A DNA stretch of 64,000 nucleotides. Origin: Fasciolopsis buskii. Its lineage: Eukaryota; Platyhelminthes; Trematoda; Plagiorchiida; Fasciolidae. Shown piece after piece: positions 45,906 to 58,134 of this stretch. The stretch lies in contig LUCM01010405.1 in assembly GCA_008360955.1 (NCBI GenBank), positions 248,001-312,000 of the forward strand, in the 5' to 3' direction. The notes below the pieces were generated by a model. The model saw only the letters and a list, made by a program, of their open reading frames with translations, did not search any database and was not told the origin of the DNA. The translations under genes were made by a program, and so were the position numbers. Each line of letters begins with the position of its first letter. Position 1 is the first letter of the stretch.

Positions 45906-46472
45906 CAACCCTCTGAGAATCAAGTGAATTGTGGCTGGAGTAATACAAACACTGAAAGATAAAAGTTAAAAGACGAAATAGTTAGAAAGTAATTGAAGAA
46001 GCTTTTCTAGGTTTAGCAGGGAGAAAGCTGCGTTAACAATGTTTCAGGGAGATAATAATCAAAAACTACGCAAACAATTTTTCCTGTTTCATAGAAGAAA
46101 GATAGGAAGAAATGTAACCTACGGAGATTAAGATGTTCTCAGTTGCAGAAATGTCGGTGGCTTTGAAAGTCCGGAATTCCTTTGGGATTGGCGAAATTTG
46201 TCTGGCCACTGTTCAGTACTTTGTAACAAATCATCCGCTTGAACGTAGGTACATTAACAAACACATTCACTAGCACAAGATAGTCGTTTTATTGCATCTT
46301 TTCATAGTGTTTACTTCAGTCACCATAATTATTTCTATGCTCGAAAAACGAACATCAAGTGACAAAATTGCGAACCCGGCACAACGTTTGAAGTGGACCA
46401 TGGCAGTGGTGGAGAAACAAAATATCAAATGTTTAATAAGGTCAGAATCATAATTTTCTATTATTTACTTAT
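45906..46472. other. SINE body remnant, otherwise nothing
   Basis: The first 60 or so bases may belong to the preceding SINE. The rest is unremarkable. Confidence 0.4.
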
Positions 46473-46617
46473 TTTATTGAGGAGGTAACATGAAAAGGAC
46501 CCAGGCAACGGGGGGCTTCAAAGTGAGGAAATTGACAGGCGCTGGAAGGAGTCGAACCCACTGTACAAACAACATACAACTACTCATTTGCGTGGAAATC
46601 CTAACCATCCATGATCA
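46473..46617 (-). repeat. tRNA-derived SINE-like repeat, family 1, copy 3 (diverged)
   Basis: Matches the family layout: AT-rich TTATTGAGGAGGTAACATGA end, a GGACCCAGGCAACGGGGGGC block, AAATTGACAGGCGCTGG, then GAGTCGAACCC, whose minus-strand reading GGGTTCGACTCC is a consensus B box. The A-box region is degraded. Confidence 0.6.
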
Positions 46618-47394
46618 ACATTCTGAACCCAGTGAGCAGCATGAAGTTTCTTTCCTCTTCCTCTGCTTTGGTGGCATACACTCCAGGTAACCTCTCCTGA
46701 TGAACTGATGTTGGGCCGCGTTTGCAATCTTATCACTTGACGTTCGTTTACTCGACCATGGAAACAATTACGGCGACCGTAGTTAACGCCATGCAAAGAT
46801 AAAAAGGAAGTGCCCACGACTGCTTCTTGCAAGTACTCTCCGGATTCTCATTGATAGAGAAATATTATAAACTTTAGCATATCCCCTCAGTTTCTGCACC
46901 AAAATATAAAGAATTTAACATCATATTAGCGTCACAAAGGGAGTAGAATTCGCACAGTTTCACTGAACCCAGAAATTTCATGTACAGGGCGCTGATCTTA
47001 CCTTTTACAAAGAAAATCGTTCACCAATGCAGGAAAGGACAAGATTTAGCCTGGATCCGTTAGTTAAGAACACAGCGCGACTGAAGTTTGTCTTGCTGAT
47101 AGGTGGGGAGCTGACTTAATTTAAAATATAATACTCGTGGAAATCTGTCGGAGGTGACGTCCCATTTGATTGTAATTGTTGCATTATTTAGCGAGAAATC
47201 TCGAGCATGACCTGTTGCTGGCCACCACTGGAGGCGGAGACTAATAACTTGTGGGCGCGGAAACCAGGGTTGGCTGAAGATTAATTTTTAATCACCATTA
47301 TCCAAACCTTAAATTCAAACGTATGCGATGGTGTTCCATTCCATGAATGTCTTTTTTGTTCAAGATCCAAATTCTTTGAGTGGAAAAATCATTG
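46618..47394. other. No recognisable gene
   Basis: Nothing recognised. Confidence 0.45.
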
Positions 47395-47510
47395 TCCGGT
47401 TGGGGATTGGATTCTCGATCAACTATGGCCCGCCAATGAAGAAACAGGTCAAGGTTAGTCAGAAGCTCTAAACCATTGAATGACAGACACAACGGGGACA
47501 GTGTATAGCT
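47395..47510 (+). repeat. tRNA-like repeat, family 2, copy 2
   Basis: Contains GGATTGGATTCTCGATC (B-box-like) and CCGCCAATGAAGAAACAGGT, which resemble the minus-strand copy at 32309-32415. Translation of the complement of both copies gives the same RESNP motif, a typical product of a B box read as protein. Confidence 0.45.
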
Positions 47511-48288
47511 TTTCGTTAACTTGGTGGGTGGATAAGCATCTACACCTTCAAATCAGTCTGACAATTATAACTTTATGGGGAAAAATACATGATACTTGTT
47601 AATTTTATTGCTCAGTCATTTCATTACGATTGCATACCGTACAAACGTCATCTGTATGACATGACCGGTCAGAATACAAAGTGGAAATTGAGATAAAGGT
47701 TTGACCTTATGATTTCGGTTCGTACAGCGTTGTAGTTAGTTACTTGAAAGACGGCTTGAGCATTTCTGAGTGAAAGTATTCTGGACTTAAATCACAAGAC
47801 TTCTTGATTGGATATTACCCGGTCAAGGTGGGCTTTTCGGCGCCAAGTGTATACCATTTGCTAAAAGGCAGCCTCTGTCCCAAAACAGTTAAAGCACTAC
47901 AGATTAGAAAAATTATTTGGCGAGCAAACTGTTTTGCTGCAGACAATATTAAGTAAATTCGTTCAAACTGTCAGACGGTGGCCAGGCGAAGTCTTAACAA
48001 GAATTCCGCTGGTTCTGAGCCTTCCTTAGCCAACCACCTTCCTCATTTGATAGCCGACAGTCGGCTGCGACTTCATTCCTGAAAACGAATGCACATTGTC
48101 ATTTCACTAACGAATAATTTACACAAATAAAATGAAAAGTGTTTGAACCATACATAGTTGTAGTTATCGGTCTAGATTACTTCGGGAGCGTTTGTGAGCC
48201 GTGCTGAACGAGGATTTCACTTACAAAAACGAAGCTATATGCTCACGTTTTCATATAGGATGAATGTTCCGATGGCTGTTTTCATCAG
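47511..48288. other. No recognisable gene
   Basis: Nothing recognised. Confidence 0.45.
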
Positions 48289-48530
48289 TGGAAAAGGCAA
48301 CGTATCAGATGAATGATAGCTTCACCCAGAAATACCAACTCAGCTACATTCTTTCACAAGATAGCTCCTCTGACAAGCTCCGGAATGTTCTAATTTGCGT
48401 CAAACATAATTTGTATTGGGCTATGAATAATTTCACTTTCACAAATCTGACAAGCGACGCATCTGCTCTCTCAAAGAGAAATCATATTCGCCGTGCATCA
48501 CTAGTACTTGATGTTCTTCCGCTACGATGA
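48289..48530 (+). CDS. Weak candidate terminal exon
   Basis: An acceptor (GATGGCTGTTTTCATCAG) ends at 48288. Two carry bases are followed by 79 codons and a TGA at 48530. Text includes KATYQMNDSFTQKYQLSYIL, SSDKLRNVLICVKHNLYWAM and KRNHIRRASLVLDVLPLR. The composition is plausible and the acceptor fair. No donor is needed if terminal. Unrecognised. Confidence 0.25.
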
Positions 48531-49437
48531 TCGTGACATCTTGCTACTTTAATTGTTCTGATGTGGACATTTTGTTTGAACAGATTTCGCCAGGAAATAA
48601 AATGTGCCGATAGTTCTTGAGTTGATCTGAATACTTTTCCAAAACCGTTGTGAAGCAAAACTTGTTACTAACCGCGACCGGTCGGTAGAACCCTACTCTG
48701 TCTTCATCGCGTAAACGTAATTTTTTTCGTTAATATCGGGTTATTATTGTTTTCACCAGAGCGACGCTCAGGATAAAACATAAAGATAGACACATGAATT
48801 GTAACATCTTGTTTGTAGATGCCATTTGGATCTAAAAACAGTCCAGAATAGATTACTCTATTTTAAGAAATATAAACAATTAGTTGCCACAGTTTTTTAA
48901 AAGCTTTACGACTTTCATAAATTTGCGCTCATTTCAAAATTACGGCACGTGGCATTTTTTCGTTGTTAGTTCCTGGTTGATCTTAGTGCAGCTATCTAAT
49001 GTCCAAGATTTGGTAGCCATAGGGGGCGTGTTCGTTTCTGTTTAGCCCAAAATGCTGCTAATCGTATGCTTGTCTATTTGGTCATCAGTGTTCCTGACGT
49101 CAAGATATCTAGTTGATTTTATCACTACCAATCAGCTCCGCAATACTAATTGATGTTATCAGTCCCTGGAAAGAAGGATTGCTCAGCGGAAGTTTAGCAT
49201 TGCATAATTATCCCATGGAGTTCCGCACAGACAGTCAGAACAGTTTTATTTTAGTCCAAACCGCCATCACAGCACTATTGGTCTGCTGTATATAGACAAA
49301 CTTTAAATATTGCCCTAATTGTGTAATCCCGGTAAAAATGGTGATAAATGTAATTAAATGATGAATGAAAAATCAGCAATAGAAAAAGCGGTAACGTTGA
49401 AAAAGCAACAACAAAGAAATATAAAGTCAAACAAACA
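48531..49437. other. No recognisable gene
   Basis: A 60-codon plus frame (49113-49295) has no motif. Confidence 0.45.
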
Positions 49438-49660
49438 GAGAGATATATAGATAGACAGATGGATAAATATACAGGCAGAGAGACAGATAAAGAGGTAGAT
49501 AAATAGATTAATAGGTAGATTTATTTGCATATAAAACAATAAATGTATAGGTAAACAGCTAGTTATGTAGATGGATGGCTGTATATATATATATATATAT
49601 ACATAAAAATATTTACATAAAAATAGATAGATAGATAGACAGATAGATTGATGGATTACT
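49438..49660. repeat. Degenerate GATA/GACA tetranucleotide repeat with TA runs
   Basis: Repeated GATA, GACA, GGTA and GATG units over about 220 bases, including an uninterrupted TA run near 49582-49601 and a short perfect (GATA) block near 49627-49640. The 61-codon minus frame through it is an artefact of the repeat. Confidence 0.9.
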
Positions 49661-49949
49661 AAAATGTGGACAGATAATTTGACTGTTTTTCTGATTTATC
49701 GTTTGTACTACTGTTGTTCTGCTCGGCTTGTTGAACTCTGCATAGTCTCTCTATCTGTTTCCGTCACTGTCTCTTGTATTTATCGTGCTTCCAAACGCAC
49801 TTTATCTCTGTATTGATTTGTACATTGTGAACGAATGCACAAAAATATTCTTGACTGCTATGAAGAGCTTGTCTTCAGTTGGTCTAAGTGAATGTCAGCT
49901 ATCGATTAAAACGACATATGATATGCCATAGTTTTCCTTTCTTGATCAG
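49661..49949. other. Intron-like sequence
   Basis: Ends in the pyrimidine-rich acceptor of the next candidate exon. Confidence 0.35.
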
Positions 49950-50168
49950 ACAAGCAGACAGCCATATTACGCTATATTGGAAGGCATTTCTGTTCCAAGC
50001 TTGTGGAGTATAAAATCAGTGCAGTCTGAGCCTTCTGAAAAGCGTCTAGACCGTACCCCAAATATTTTAACGTGTCGAAGAAAACAACGAAAGATACGAA
50101 CAAGATCGTCCGGGTTAAACCTAGACATCCTCATCATATTGGCAAAGGAATTTAACAGATTTAATTAG
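49950..50168 (+). CDS. Candidate terminal exon, 72 codons, unrecognised protein
   Basis: A strong acceptor (AGTTTTCCTTTCTTGATCAG) ends at 49949. From the first exon base the frame is open in phase 0 for 72 codons to TAG at 50168: TSRQPYYAILEGISVPSLWS, then VQSEPSEKRLDRTPNILTCR, a basic RRKQRKIRTRSS run and LDILIILAKEFNRFN. The coincidence of a strong acceptor with an immediately open, basic, protein-like frame makes this one of the better candidates. No partner exon or family recognised. Confidence 0.35.
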   Translation, partial: TSRQPYYAILEGISVPSLWSIKSVQSEPSEKRLDRTPNILTCRRKQRKIRTRSSGLNLDILIILAKEFNRFN

Positions 50169-51971
50169 TGTTTACCTGATCAGGAGAAATGTACTAAAAA
50201 TCGGATCCGTCAGTCTTTTCAATAGGCCAGCATTCGCACTCTGCGAGGTTTGTTCTCCTAGAGTTAAAATGTGGCCTAGTTCGCATAATCTTACGCAAAA
50301 AGCATGATCAATCTTCAGGAAACGTAACGAACTACATGGATGTTCTGAAGCAAAACCTATGGTTGGATAAGTTTATTTGCAAACGATAAGCCCAAAGTCA
50401 CTAGGCGGAAATTGGAAGTTATGCTGTTTTATGCTCGATGAAGTTGGCGTTAATCCACTGTTCCAAAGGTGTTCGAGATCATCAGCTATCACATCTGATC
50501 AGTTGTTCACTTAATAAATTTTCGAATAATGATTAAAAAACCTCTCTTTGCCGCAGATGTTTAGACTATTTATCGGAATCTGGCAAATTTCACTTATCTT
50601 AGGCTGCTTTCAGTAGCCACGACCCGCGTTGGAAAAAACAGAAATTTTCGAACAACGTATATTGCAAGTGTGTATCTCACGTGTGCAATATGTAAGCCAG
50701 TTACGTAGCCTCATAATCTCGTTGAGGTTTTGACAATAGGTGTAATTTCAGCCAAAAATATTTTGTTTTAACCTAAGTCATGGGCTGAGGCTACTGTATT
50801 ATGGCCAGCCAGTTAACAGCGATAAAAACAAGCTGATAAGCAACAAAAATGCCGTGGTAAATTGACGTCTTCGTCTGAACCAAACTTTATTCGACTTCCC
50901 ACCTCTACTATGCATACAGATGGAGCAACATAAACGGGCAAAATATGACGAAGCTGATGTATTTGAGTGAGTTCAACGTTTTGCCACTTAATATAGGTTA
51001 ATTAAAATAGGTACTCACGAAAAGTAAAGTCCCGTCGTCAGCCCCGGTTTATCATCACCGAGGCTGTTTCAGATCATTTATGCGTCGAACAACAAAATAG
51101 AAATGTTGACACTTTTCAACTTAATTAGCATACTCCCACCCATATGACCACCACTGTCAGTAAAAAACTATCTTTTAATAGGTCCATTCTCTCGGACTTT
51201 CTTCTGTTTTGACTGATTGAACCATTCTTTCACAATACTCTGCCACAAACACATGGATAATGTCGAATTGCAGCAAAATCATCCTGAATGTAATCCTTTA
51301 ATAGCATTGACTTCCTGGGTATTTTTGAAATTTATGTATAAATGAACCAGTTCCCTTTTTAATTGCATTTGTTTTATATGAAATCTTGCAAATTAAACGC
51401 TTCAGGCACCCAAATTGAAAGAATGACTGAAGAAATATTTTCCAGGTTAAAAGTTTTAAAACAAAGTAATGCTTTCAAGATACTGCTTGATAAGTACAAG
51501 GGACTATAAACTCTCCAAAATTTTGATGTGTTTGGGTTTGTCAAAATGGCAAATTAGCGTATATGCTGAAGGATTACTCAGCTGCATATCGCAGCCCTTA
51601 ACCGTTTGCATACCACGGGACACACATAACATACGTAGCTTTACGCCTCGATGTCACATAGGAGGCTGCCTCCCTCTGGATTTCCACTTAAAAGGATGAA
51701 AAATATATTAGAAATGGCTCAAATTTGAGTCTTATGATAATTAATGAGATGAAAGTCATGAAACCTATTGGTCGAAAATATTTTCTCTCAGTGGTTTCCG
51801 TTACCCAAAAAATATGCCGTTTCATAGAAAGAGGTTGAATAGTTATTATTTCCTTACTCATTTAACCACTCTATTGCAATGGAACTTGATCTTCAAAGCG
51901 TCAGTCACCAAAATGGAAATTCAGCATGTAAACTGAGATTAATGGTGTGTAAGCTGACGAGTAATGCACAA
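50169..51971. other. No recognisable gene
   Basis: AT-rich. A 76-codon plus frame (51469-51699) lacks motifs. Confidence 0.45.
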
Positions 51972-52009
51972 GTATATATATATATATATACATGTATATA
52001 TATATATGT
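51972..52009. repeat. (TA)n microsatellite, interrupted by CATG
   Basis: Two TA runs separated by ACATGT. Confidence 0.95.
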
Positions 52010-54005
52010 TAACTGGATTAGGAAAAACAAAACCACATCTGTTCCCGAAAATACAACCTACTTAATGGCAAGAACGGTGTTGATGAACACTGATAGCTGA
52101 TAAATCTGCCACTGTTTCATTGTGAACATTTCGATCAGCCATCACTTGTTGTGCATCTATCATCACAATTACCCCAACGCCAATCTAAGACCCTAACCAT
52201 ATTTAGCTACTGGACAGGACCATTACGCCCGGCCCTGTTGGACGATTAATGCATAAATAGTATCTGCAGACGTCTGAAGTACTTCAGTATCTTTCGCTCT
52301 TATCGAGGCAAAGCTCATAGTTAATTGGTACAGTTCACCGAATTACTAGGAAGAAACTTACGTAGCACATTTTCACCGCATACATAACTGGCTTCAGTCC
52401 CCCGGTGCAAAGTGCTTCCTTCCTTCAAACCATTTATCTGACAAAGTTGATTCAGTTTTTATTGTGCGAATGTTGGTGATATTTGGCTCCAACGATTGTA
52501 TATGATTATACCTGAGAAGTTAAGTCCAAGAAAGTTTCATTGTTTCTAAAACAACAAGCGATTGTGGATAGTGATTATGGCGATAGCGCTGCGGGATGAA
52601 TCATTGTATCAAACTAATTTCTCTAGGACTGCTGGATACAGACGGTAGCGCCCATGAAATTCTCCCTAGGGACCTTGGAGTTATGTTCCATCGAACCAGT
52701 ATGCCTCCGGTTGAATTCTCAAAGTGAAGTGAAAGTTAAGACTTAGCGAAATCAGACAGGGCATTCAAGTTAAAAGTTTTCAGCAGCACTACCAATTCCA
52801 ACGATTTCATGCATCTGTGGCTATTTGACATAATCGGCCGGAATTCTCGGGGCATGGAACCAAAGTGGTTTTCAATAGTGCTTACTGTGGAGCTTCAAAA
52901 ACGGTTTTACACGAGCATAACGCTATAATGCGAGGAACAACAGAGATTAATCAAAATTTCCTTTTAAGTAGATCGTTGTCTGTGAACAAATTAGCGATGA
53001 ATTAACCACCTCTAGCCGCCACCCGATTCGGCGCTGATCGCACATAGTTGGTAAATTTCAACAAGTAAATGGCCAACAGCCCAAAGGACATTCTAAGACT
53101 CAAAACCGATCACGGGATTTGAAATCTTTTGTGGCTATTTGTATACTTCTTATCACAGTCATTTATGTTACCACGGCTACAAGTAGGACTAACATTAAGT
53201 GTGATGGTGAAAGACACGATAATATGAAGCGGTTGGTTGCTTCAATATTGAGTCGTCCACCATAAACAGATGTGTATGATTCGTAAGCAAAAGGTGACTT
53301 GCCGTAATGCATCGACAACTTATTACCTTATTTTTATTAAGTTTAAGTTAATAAATTAACATCTACGATGCACATTTTCTGTCCCCGGCATTATCAGTCA
53401 TGCAGATACATGTGCAGCGGACAAGATGACCTTAGTCGCCGACAGTGTTATACATTGCATTTTGTAGAAATAGCCATTGGCAAATACTTAAAGGTAGTCG
53501 CAGATGATTCTGAAAGACGAAAGGAAAATGCATTTTGGGGTCATACACGACAAAATGACTTTGTGGGCTGAAATTTGAAGTCAGAAAGAAATTGGAGTCA
53601 TTGTAAAAACTGACTACCTACGTTCTGACTCATCACTGCATCATCCAGAATATGATTGGAACTCCACATATATTTTGCTCATCACATTTTATATCTAATT
53701 TTTCCCTCCCTGACTAAACACTTCACCTTATTTTGCGTGGAAAGTCCAAAAAGGCAACGGTTTATTAATACGTACTCCTTTATGTATCAGATAAGAAGCA
53801 ATTATTCCGACCGTGGGAGAAATTTGATCCGCTAATTGTACTCAATTTGTGTGGAGATCAACAAGAGATATCGAAGAGCTTTTGCAGTCAATCATTGCTT
53901 CTTGAGATATGTCTGGTAAAATGACAACAATAATAATCACTAACATAATATTGCCTGTCTGAAACCTATCCGTGGCCCATTCCTACCCGGCTGCCCAATG
54001 CCTAC
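52010..54005. other. No supportable gene
   Basis: A plus frame at 53368-53571 has cysteines and protein-like text (SCRYMCSGQDDLSRRQCYTL) after a CATTATCAG acceptor-like site and before AAG|GTAGTC. Too weak to call. Confidence 0.35.
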
Positions 54006-54146
54006 CCGAACAACCCCAGAAATGCGTTGAAGCCCTTAACTGAATAAAACCAATCCTGTGGTGCTTTTGCAGCATCGTAGCAAGCACAAAACTTCTTGAA
54101 GATGTCACCACGCCACTGAGGATTATCACAGTATAAATAATCCATA
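54006..54146 (-). CDS. Candidate internal exon, unrecognised cysteine-containing protein
   Basis: On the minus strand an acceptor-like TTCTGGAACAATTATAG ends at 54147. One carry base and 46 open codons follow, with two trailing bases before CGG|GTAGGC at 54005. Text reads MDYLYCDNPQWRGDIFKKFC, then ACYDAAKAPQDWFYSVKGFN and AFLGLF. The aromatic-, Cys- and Trp-rich composition is unlike translated AT-rich DNA. Another minus frame of 109 codons (53983-54312) overlaps it. I favour the shorter reading on composition. The acceptor tract is weak and no family is recognised. Confidence 0.3.
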
Positions 54147-54549
54147 CTATAATTGTTCCAGAATTGCGAACTTTTATTTGACTCTCAATCACGTAAAAAT
54201 ATATGACTTCCTGAAATGTCAGTTCCACCAAGCTTTCTGACACACAACCCGAAGACCTGCTTTCAACCATCATGAAGCAAGAGGTGGATGAGCCAAGCAG
54301 GATCACTAACATCCGTACAAATCTTCAAAAACTGCTTGAAAAGCGAACAATCAAATTCGTTTAACTGAGCATAGTTTTATCAGTCGATCGATTGAATACA
54401 TTATTTGAATAAAAGTAATGAAACGACAGGCACCGCTATCAGGACCTCTGTGGCAGCCAAAAGTACAGTGTGATTTCATCAAGCAGTCGAGCAGCGTTAG
54501 GATCAGAGCTTGCTCTAGTCATCTTTTTACGTTTCACCTTTTCCTCCGT
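54147..54549. other. No recognisable gene
   Basis: Nothing recognised before the SINE. Confidence 0.4.
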
Positions 54550-54705
54550 TTATTGATGAAATTACTGTGTACATCATTTTTCAGGAAGGGGCCCGCGGCC
54601 AACAGAGAGCTGCCACTTGGGAAAGTTGACCGGTACTGGGAAGATCCGAACCCGCGACCTTCATGCCCAAACGCCACGACCTTATCCGCTTGACCACCGC
54701 CAGCC
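54550..54705 (-). repeat. tRNA-derived SINE-like repeat, family 1, copy 4
   Basis: The most complete head of the family. Minus strand: GGCGGTGGTCAAGCGGATAA (A box), then GGTCGCGGGTTCGGATCTTC (B box GGTTCGGATC), then the CGGTCAACTTTCCCAAGTGG body and AT-rich end TTCATCAATAAA. The 5' end resembles a leucine- or serine-type tRNA. Confidence 0.8.
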
Positions 54706-57170
54706 CTTCAAACGCCAAGATGGTAGTCGTGTATTGTGAACTAACATTCTGCATTTAGATGAAAAGAAAACACTCAGCAGAAACTTCGAGTAGAGAAATG
54801 TGAACAATTTAGAGATAGTTCCAAACAAGCATCTCACAGGCCATGAAAACAAAAGCCGAACAACCAAACCACATGCATAGCGTGGGCCCTTTACCTCTAT
54901 TCATTTAGTATAGTTACCACCACTTTATCTACGCCTCCTGTAACAAGTTGTAACGCAGGACAGAATGATGCGCCATCAGATGCTGTGCGAATCAAGAGGC
55001 TATGGATCTGAGTTCATTGGACGATGTTTTCTCAGCTCACTGAAAATTCATCGCTTCCATGGTTAGAATCGCAGCGCCCAACTCCTGAGTGTTAGAATGG
55101 ACACAACTGTGTTACACGAACCCTTTGATTTGGTTCAATATGAGGCAGCGGATCTTTTGTCGACTTATTTCATATCCGACTTGATATATCGGTTGAATGC
55201 TAGGCGCGTTCCATGGCCAAGCTGAACCGCTTGCTGACGTTTACTGTTTTCCCCTTTTGAAGTGTCGCCTACTGCGAAAAATAAATTTGATGTTCCCGTA
55301 GATGATGTTGAGGCGAACCAGGATGCAATTTGGGTCGTCTACTGCATGGTGCACAAACATTCGACTGAAGATCTAATAGTCGGAAAAAGAGCAGACGCCT
55401 CGTTTCGCTTCTGCATTTTCAAAAGCATTTTCTAGATGGCAGTGCTAATGACAGCACAAAGAACAGCAGAATTCAGTGGGATACGGCAACCGCGTTTATG
55501 ATTAAACTTCCTGTTCTGTACATACGGGACCAAAGAAAAGTCAGCTCATTTAGACACTGTGGTCATCAGTTGAGTGGAACACGCATCACAGATAACCCAC
55601 AGTCCCCGCCGGAAGACATCTCAGAATCTTTCTTTTGAAGAAAGAAATAATCACAAGAGGATAAGTTGGTGATATCGTAACAAAGACGATGGAGGAACAA
55701 AACATGTATCGCACTCATAGCGTTTTTTCTTTTTTTCTGTTGAGAAAACAGATTGTGCTCCGCAAATTTGCGTTAGTGGCGGCTCTCATGTTTTGGGGAA
55801 CTCAGTTAAGCTATAACAGTAGAAGTGTACTGTTAAGCTGACACATCATTGGCATACTTGGATGACACCACTAGGTATCTCTAGTCAGTACATTACCAGC
55901 ATAGGTGACAACATGAAATCCGAAGTATCTACTCAATGAGGTGCTCTCATAAAACAGCTAGTAGTCGGTTTTGATTTCCCGTAACCATCATGAACCTAAC
56001 TACAGTTGCGGATAGTTTGGACAACCAGAGGTTTCCAGTAGATGAGGTGTGAGTGACGACAGAGCCGAAAAAAACTATTTGGTAAAGCATAATATAGCCC
56101 CTTATGCACAATTCACGCGTAAATCTTAAGGTTCATTAGTGTAATTGGGATTAAGGAAACTTCCTTTGGTTGGTGGCAAACTAGAGTCGCTTGTAAGGGA
56201 CGGTGAAATATAAAATCAAGTGGTTACCCTTCAACCATTCAGATGGTTTTAAGACCAGATGGTGTCAGGTTTATAGGTCAAGCAGGGTTTGGTAAAATGC
56301 CCTCTACAAGTTATAGGAACAAAGTGAACCCTTCCGAGTTGCCAACTTGCTTGTCTATGGAGTGCATAGTTTTCCGATTCAGCTTTCATTGCGTGTATTG
56401 CACGTCTTGTTTTCTCGTACCTTTAAAGAGACATGACCTGAACATTACACTCAATGCAGGCGGACTCAAGCACCTGAAAGGCCAGATGACCAAAAGTCAA
56501 AGATTGCACCAATGCTATTAGCCTTTGATTGCAAGATGTATTTTCAACCTGCCCACTGTCCCCTGGTTCATAGTTCATTACCCAGTTATTCGAGTGCGCC
56601 CGCATGCAGCAAAATGTCTAGTTTTTCCCAATAGGCATATGCGATGGCTACGGAAGGTGAGCAAAATCACTCAATAGAAAAGGACCAGTCAAGCCATCAC
56701 CATCGTGGCTTTTGAATTTACTGGTTCTAAACTTAGCTGCTTTTTCGCCAGACGCTTTCCCTCTTGCAAGATGTTCAACACGACATTCCTTTCAAATGTT
56801 TTTGTCCTAAAATTGTTAAATGAAGGAAAAAATAAGAAAAGCAGAAAATTAAAAGTTTTATTACCTCATGCAATAAAAGTTTGAAAATATGGCCTCTGTC
56901 CTTTCCATCTTTTCACTCCCGGTTTTGGCTGGATTTTCCGCACTTTATTTCGTGTATTCATTCTCTGTTAATTTGTCTCCATATGACGTCTTTAGGCTTT
57001 GTTGGGAACATTTCTTAGCATAAAAAGAACGGATTTACACTATCTTTCATCGAGCATAGCTAAACTGTTTAACTCAGATTCAAAAGTGGTGGAACGAACA
57101 TACTTTTAAGCGGCTTGCTTTGGAAAGTCTCATCTAACTTCATTCATCCATTCCACACCATTCGGAAGGC
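54706..57170. other. No recognisable gene
   Basis: A 92-codon plus frame (56243-56521) is opposed by a minus frame and has no motif. Confidence 0.45.
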
Positions 57171-58134
57171 ATGTATCCTTCCCATCGTTCCCATATAACT
57201 GGACGCTTCTCAACCCCAGCACACAAAATGTCAGTCTGCACTTACCTTTTAGCATGCTGCATCGATTCTTGGTTCACGGATAATGATGGTGAGGTGCTTA
57301 ATCCACGCAAACTCCGCCACACTATTTCTTTGTTAGTCAGACTCAGATCATTGTTTATTCTGAATGCTTTTATCCCAATTCTGTTTGCTAACGCGTGTAA
57401 CTAATGGTGCGCTTGTAAATGCACCTGTTGTTAAAAATCTCTCTTCAGCGTTAAATAATGCCTACTTTTGTCAAGTATCTCTTGCTGACCTTGAAACCGT
57501 TATGAGTTTCAATTCAGTCTACACAGTTTGCCAAAATACGCCATCCTAAACACGTTAAGGTTGACAGCTCTAACCTGTCAAACTGGGATATTCCAGCGAA
57601 ACCAGAACCAGCTGTTCTGTGGTGTGTTGTGATTTACTGTATGATGTGCAAAATCAGGAAGTAGAGTACGACAAATGATCAAAACGGTTCGGCAGTATGG
57701 GTGGCTGCTAACCGTAGCAAAAGGAGCGTGAGGCTATTTAATGGCAACTCTCAGTCGCCGATGTTCGGCTCTAAAGCCTAATCGGTCTCGTTCAGCTAGC
57801 GTCACCGGCAATGCAGCCTCAGTGGCCACAAATAGGAAAAACTGCATTCCGGTTTATCTGCTGACTGAAAGTCATCGAATTGAGTTTGAAGTGGTGCAGC
57901 TGAGAAAAGATAATGCAACTTCAGCATGTTGATCAGTCAGTATTTGCCCTCTTATTTGAGCCTGGTCATCGGGTATGTTTTCTGAGAACAGTTCTCAATA
58001 AAAATTATGACATGACTGTAGGAACAATGCAAGCCATATTGTGTGAAGGCCGGTTCAACCGATATTTTTGCATGACATTCTCCGTGGTTGCGTCTAGATA
58101 CAGTTCCGACACGACATATTTTATTAAAATTTGA
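57171..58134 (+). pseudogene. Coding-like tract spanning four plus-strand frames
   Basis: Consecutive, partly overlapping plus frames (57171-57404, 57364-57549, 57741-57932, 57913-58134) give protein-like text with frame changes between them. Examples are WFTDNDGEVLNPRKLRHTIS, VVKNLSSALNNAYFCQVSLA, and from ATG 57741 MATLSRRCSALKPNRSRSAS followed by CIPVYLLTESHRIEFEVVQL. The last segment is about 48% G+C. Its CIPVYLL....IEFEV pattern loosely recalls the first strand pair of a FERM or ubiquitin-like fold, but the usual following GQ.L motif is absent, so I do not assign it. Either separate exons or one decayed gene. A minus-strand reading ending at AAAAG|GTAAGT near 57247 competes in part of it. 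Confidence 0.3.

Noticed and set aside
47298..47492. 64-codon minus frame with RESNP motif
   Set aside because: The motif is a B box read as protein within a tRNA-like repeat.
49354..49539. 61-codon Ile/Leu/Phe-rich minus frame
   Set aside because: Translation of the GATA-type repeat.
54418..54693. 91-codon plus frame
   Set aside because: Its 3' half is the complement of SINE copy 4.
57741..57932. FERM-domain call for CIPVYLLTESHRIEFEV
   Set aside because: Only the first strand pair is suggestive. The following GQ.L.D.V and DYFGL motifs are missing in all frames nearby.
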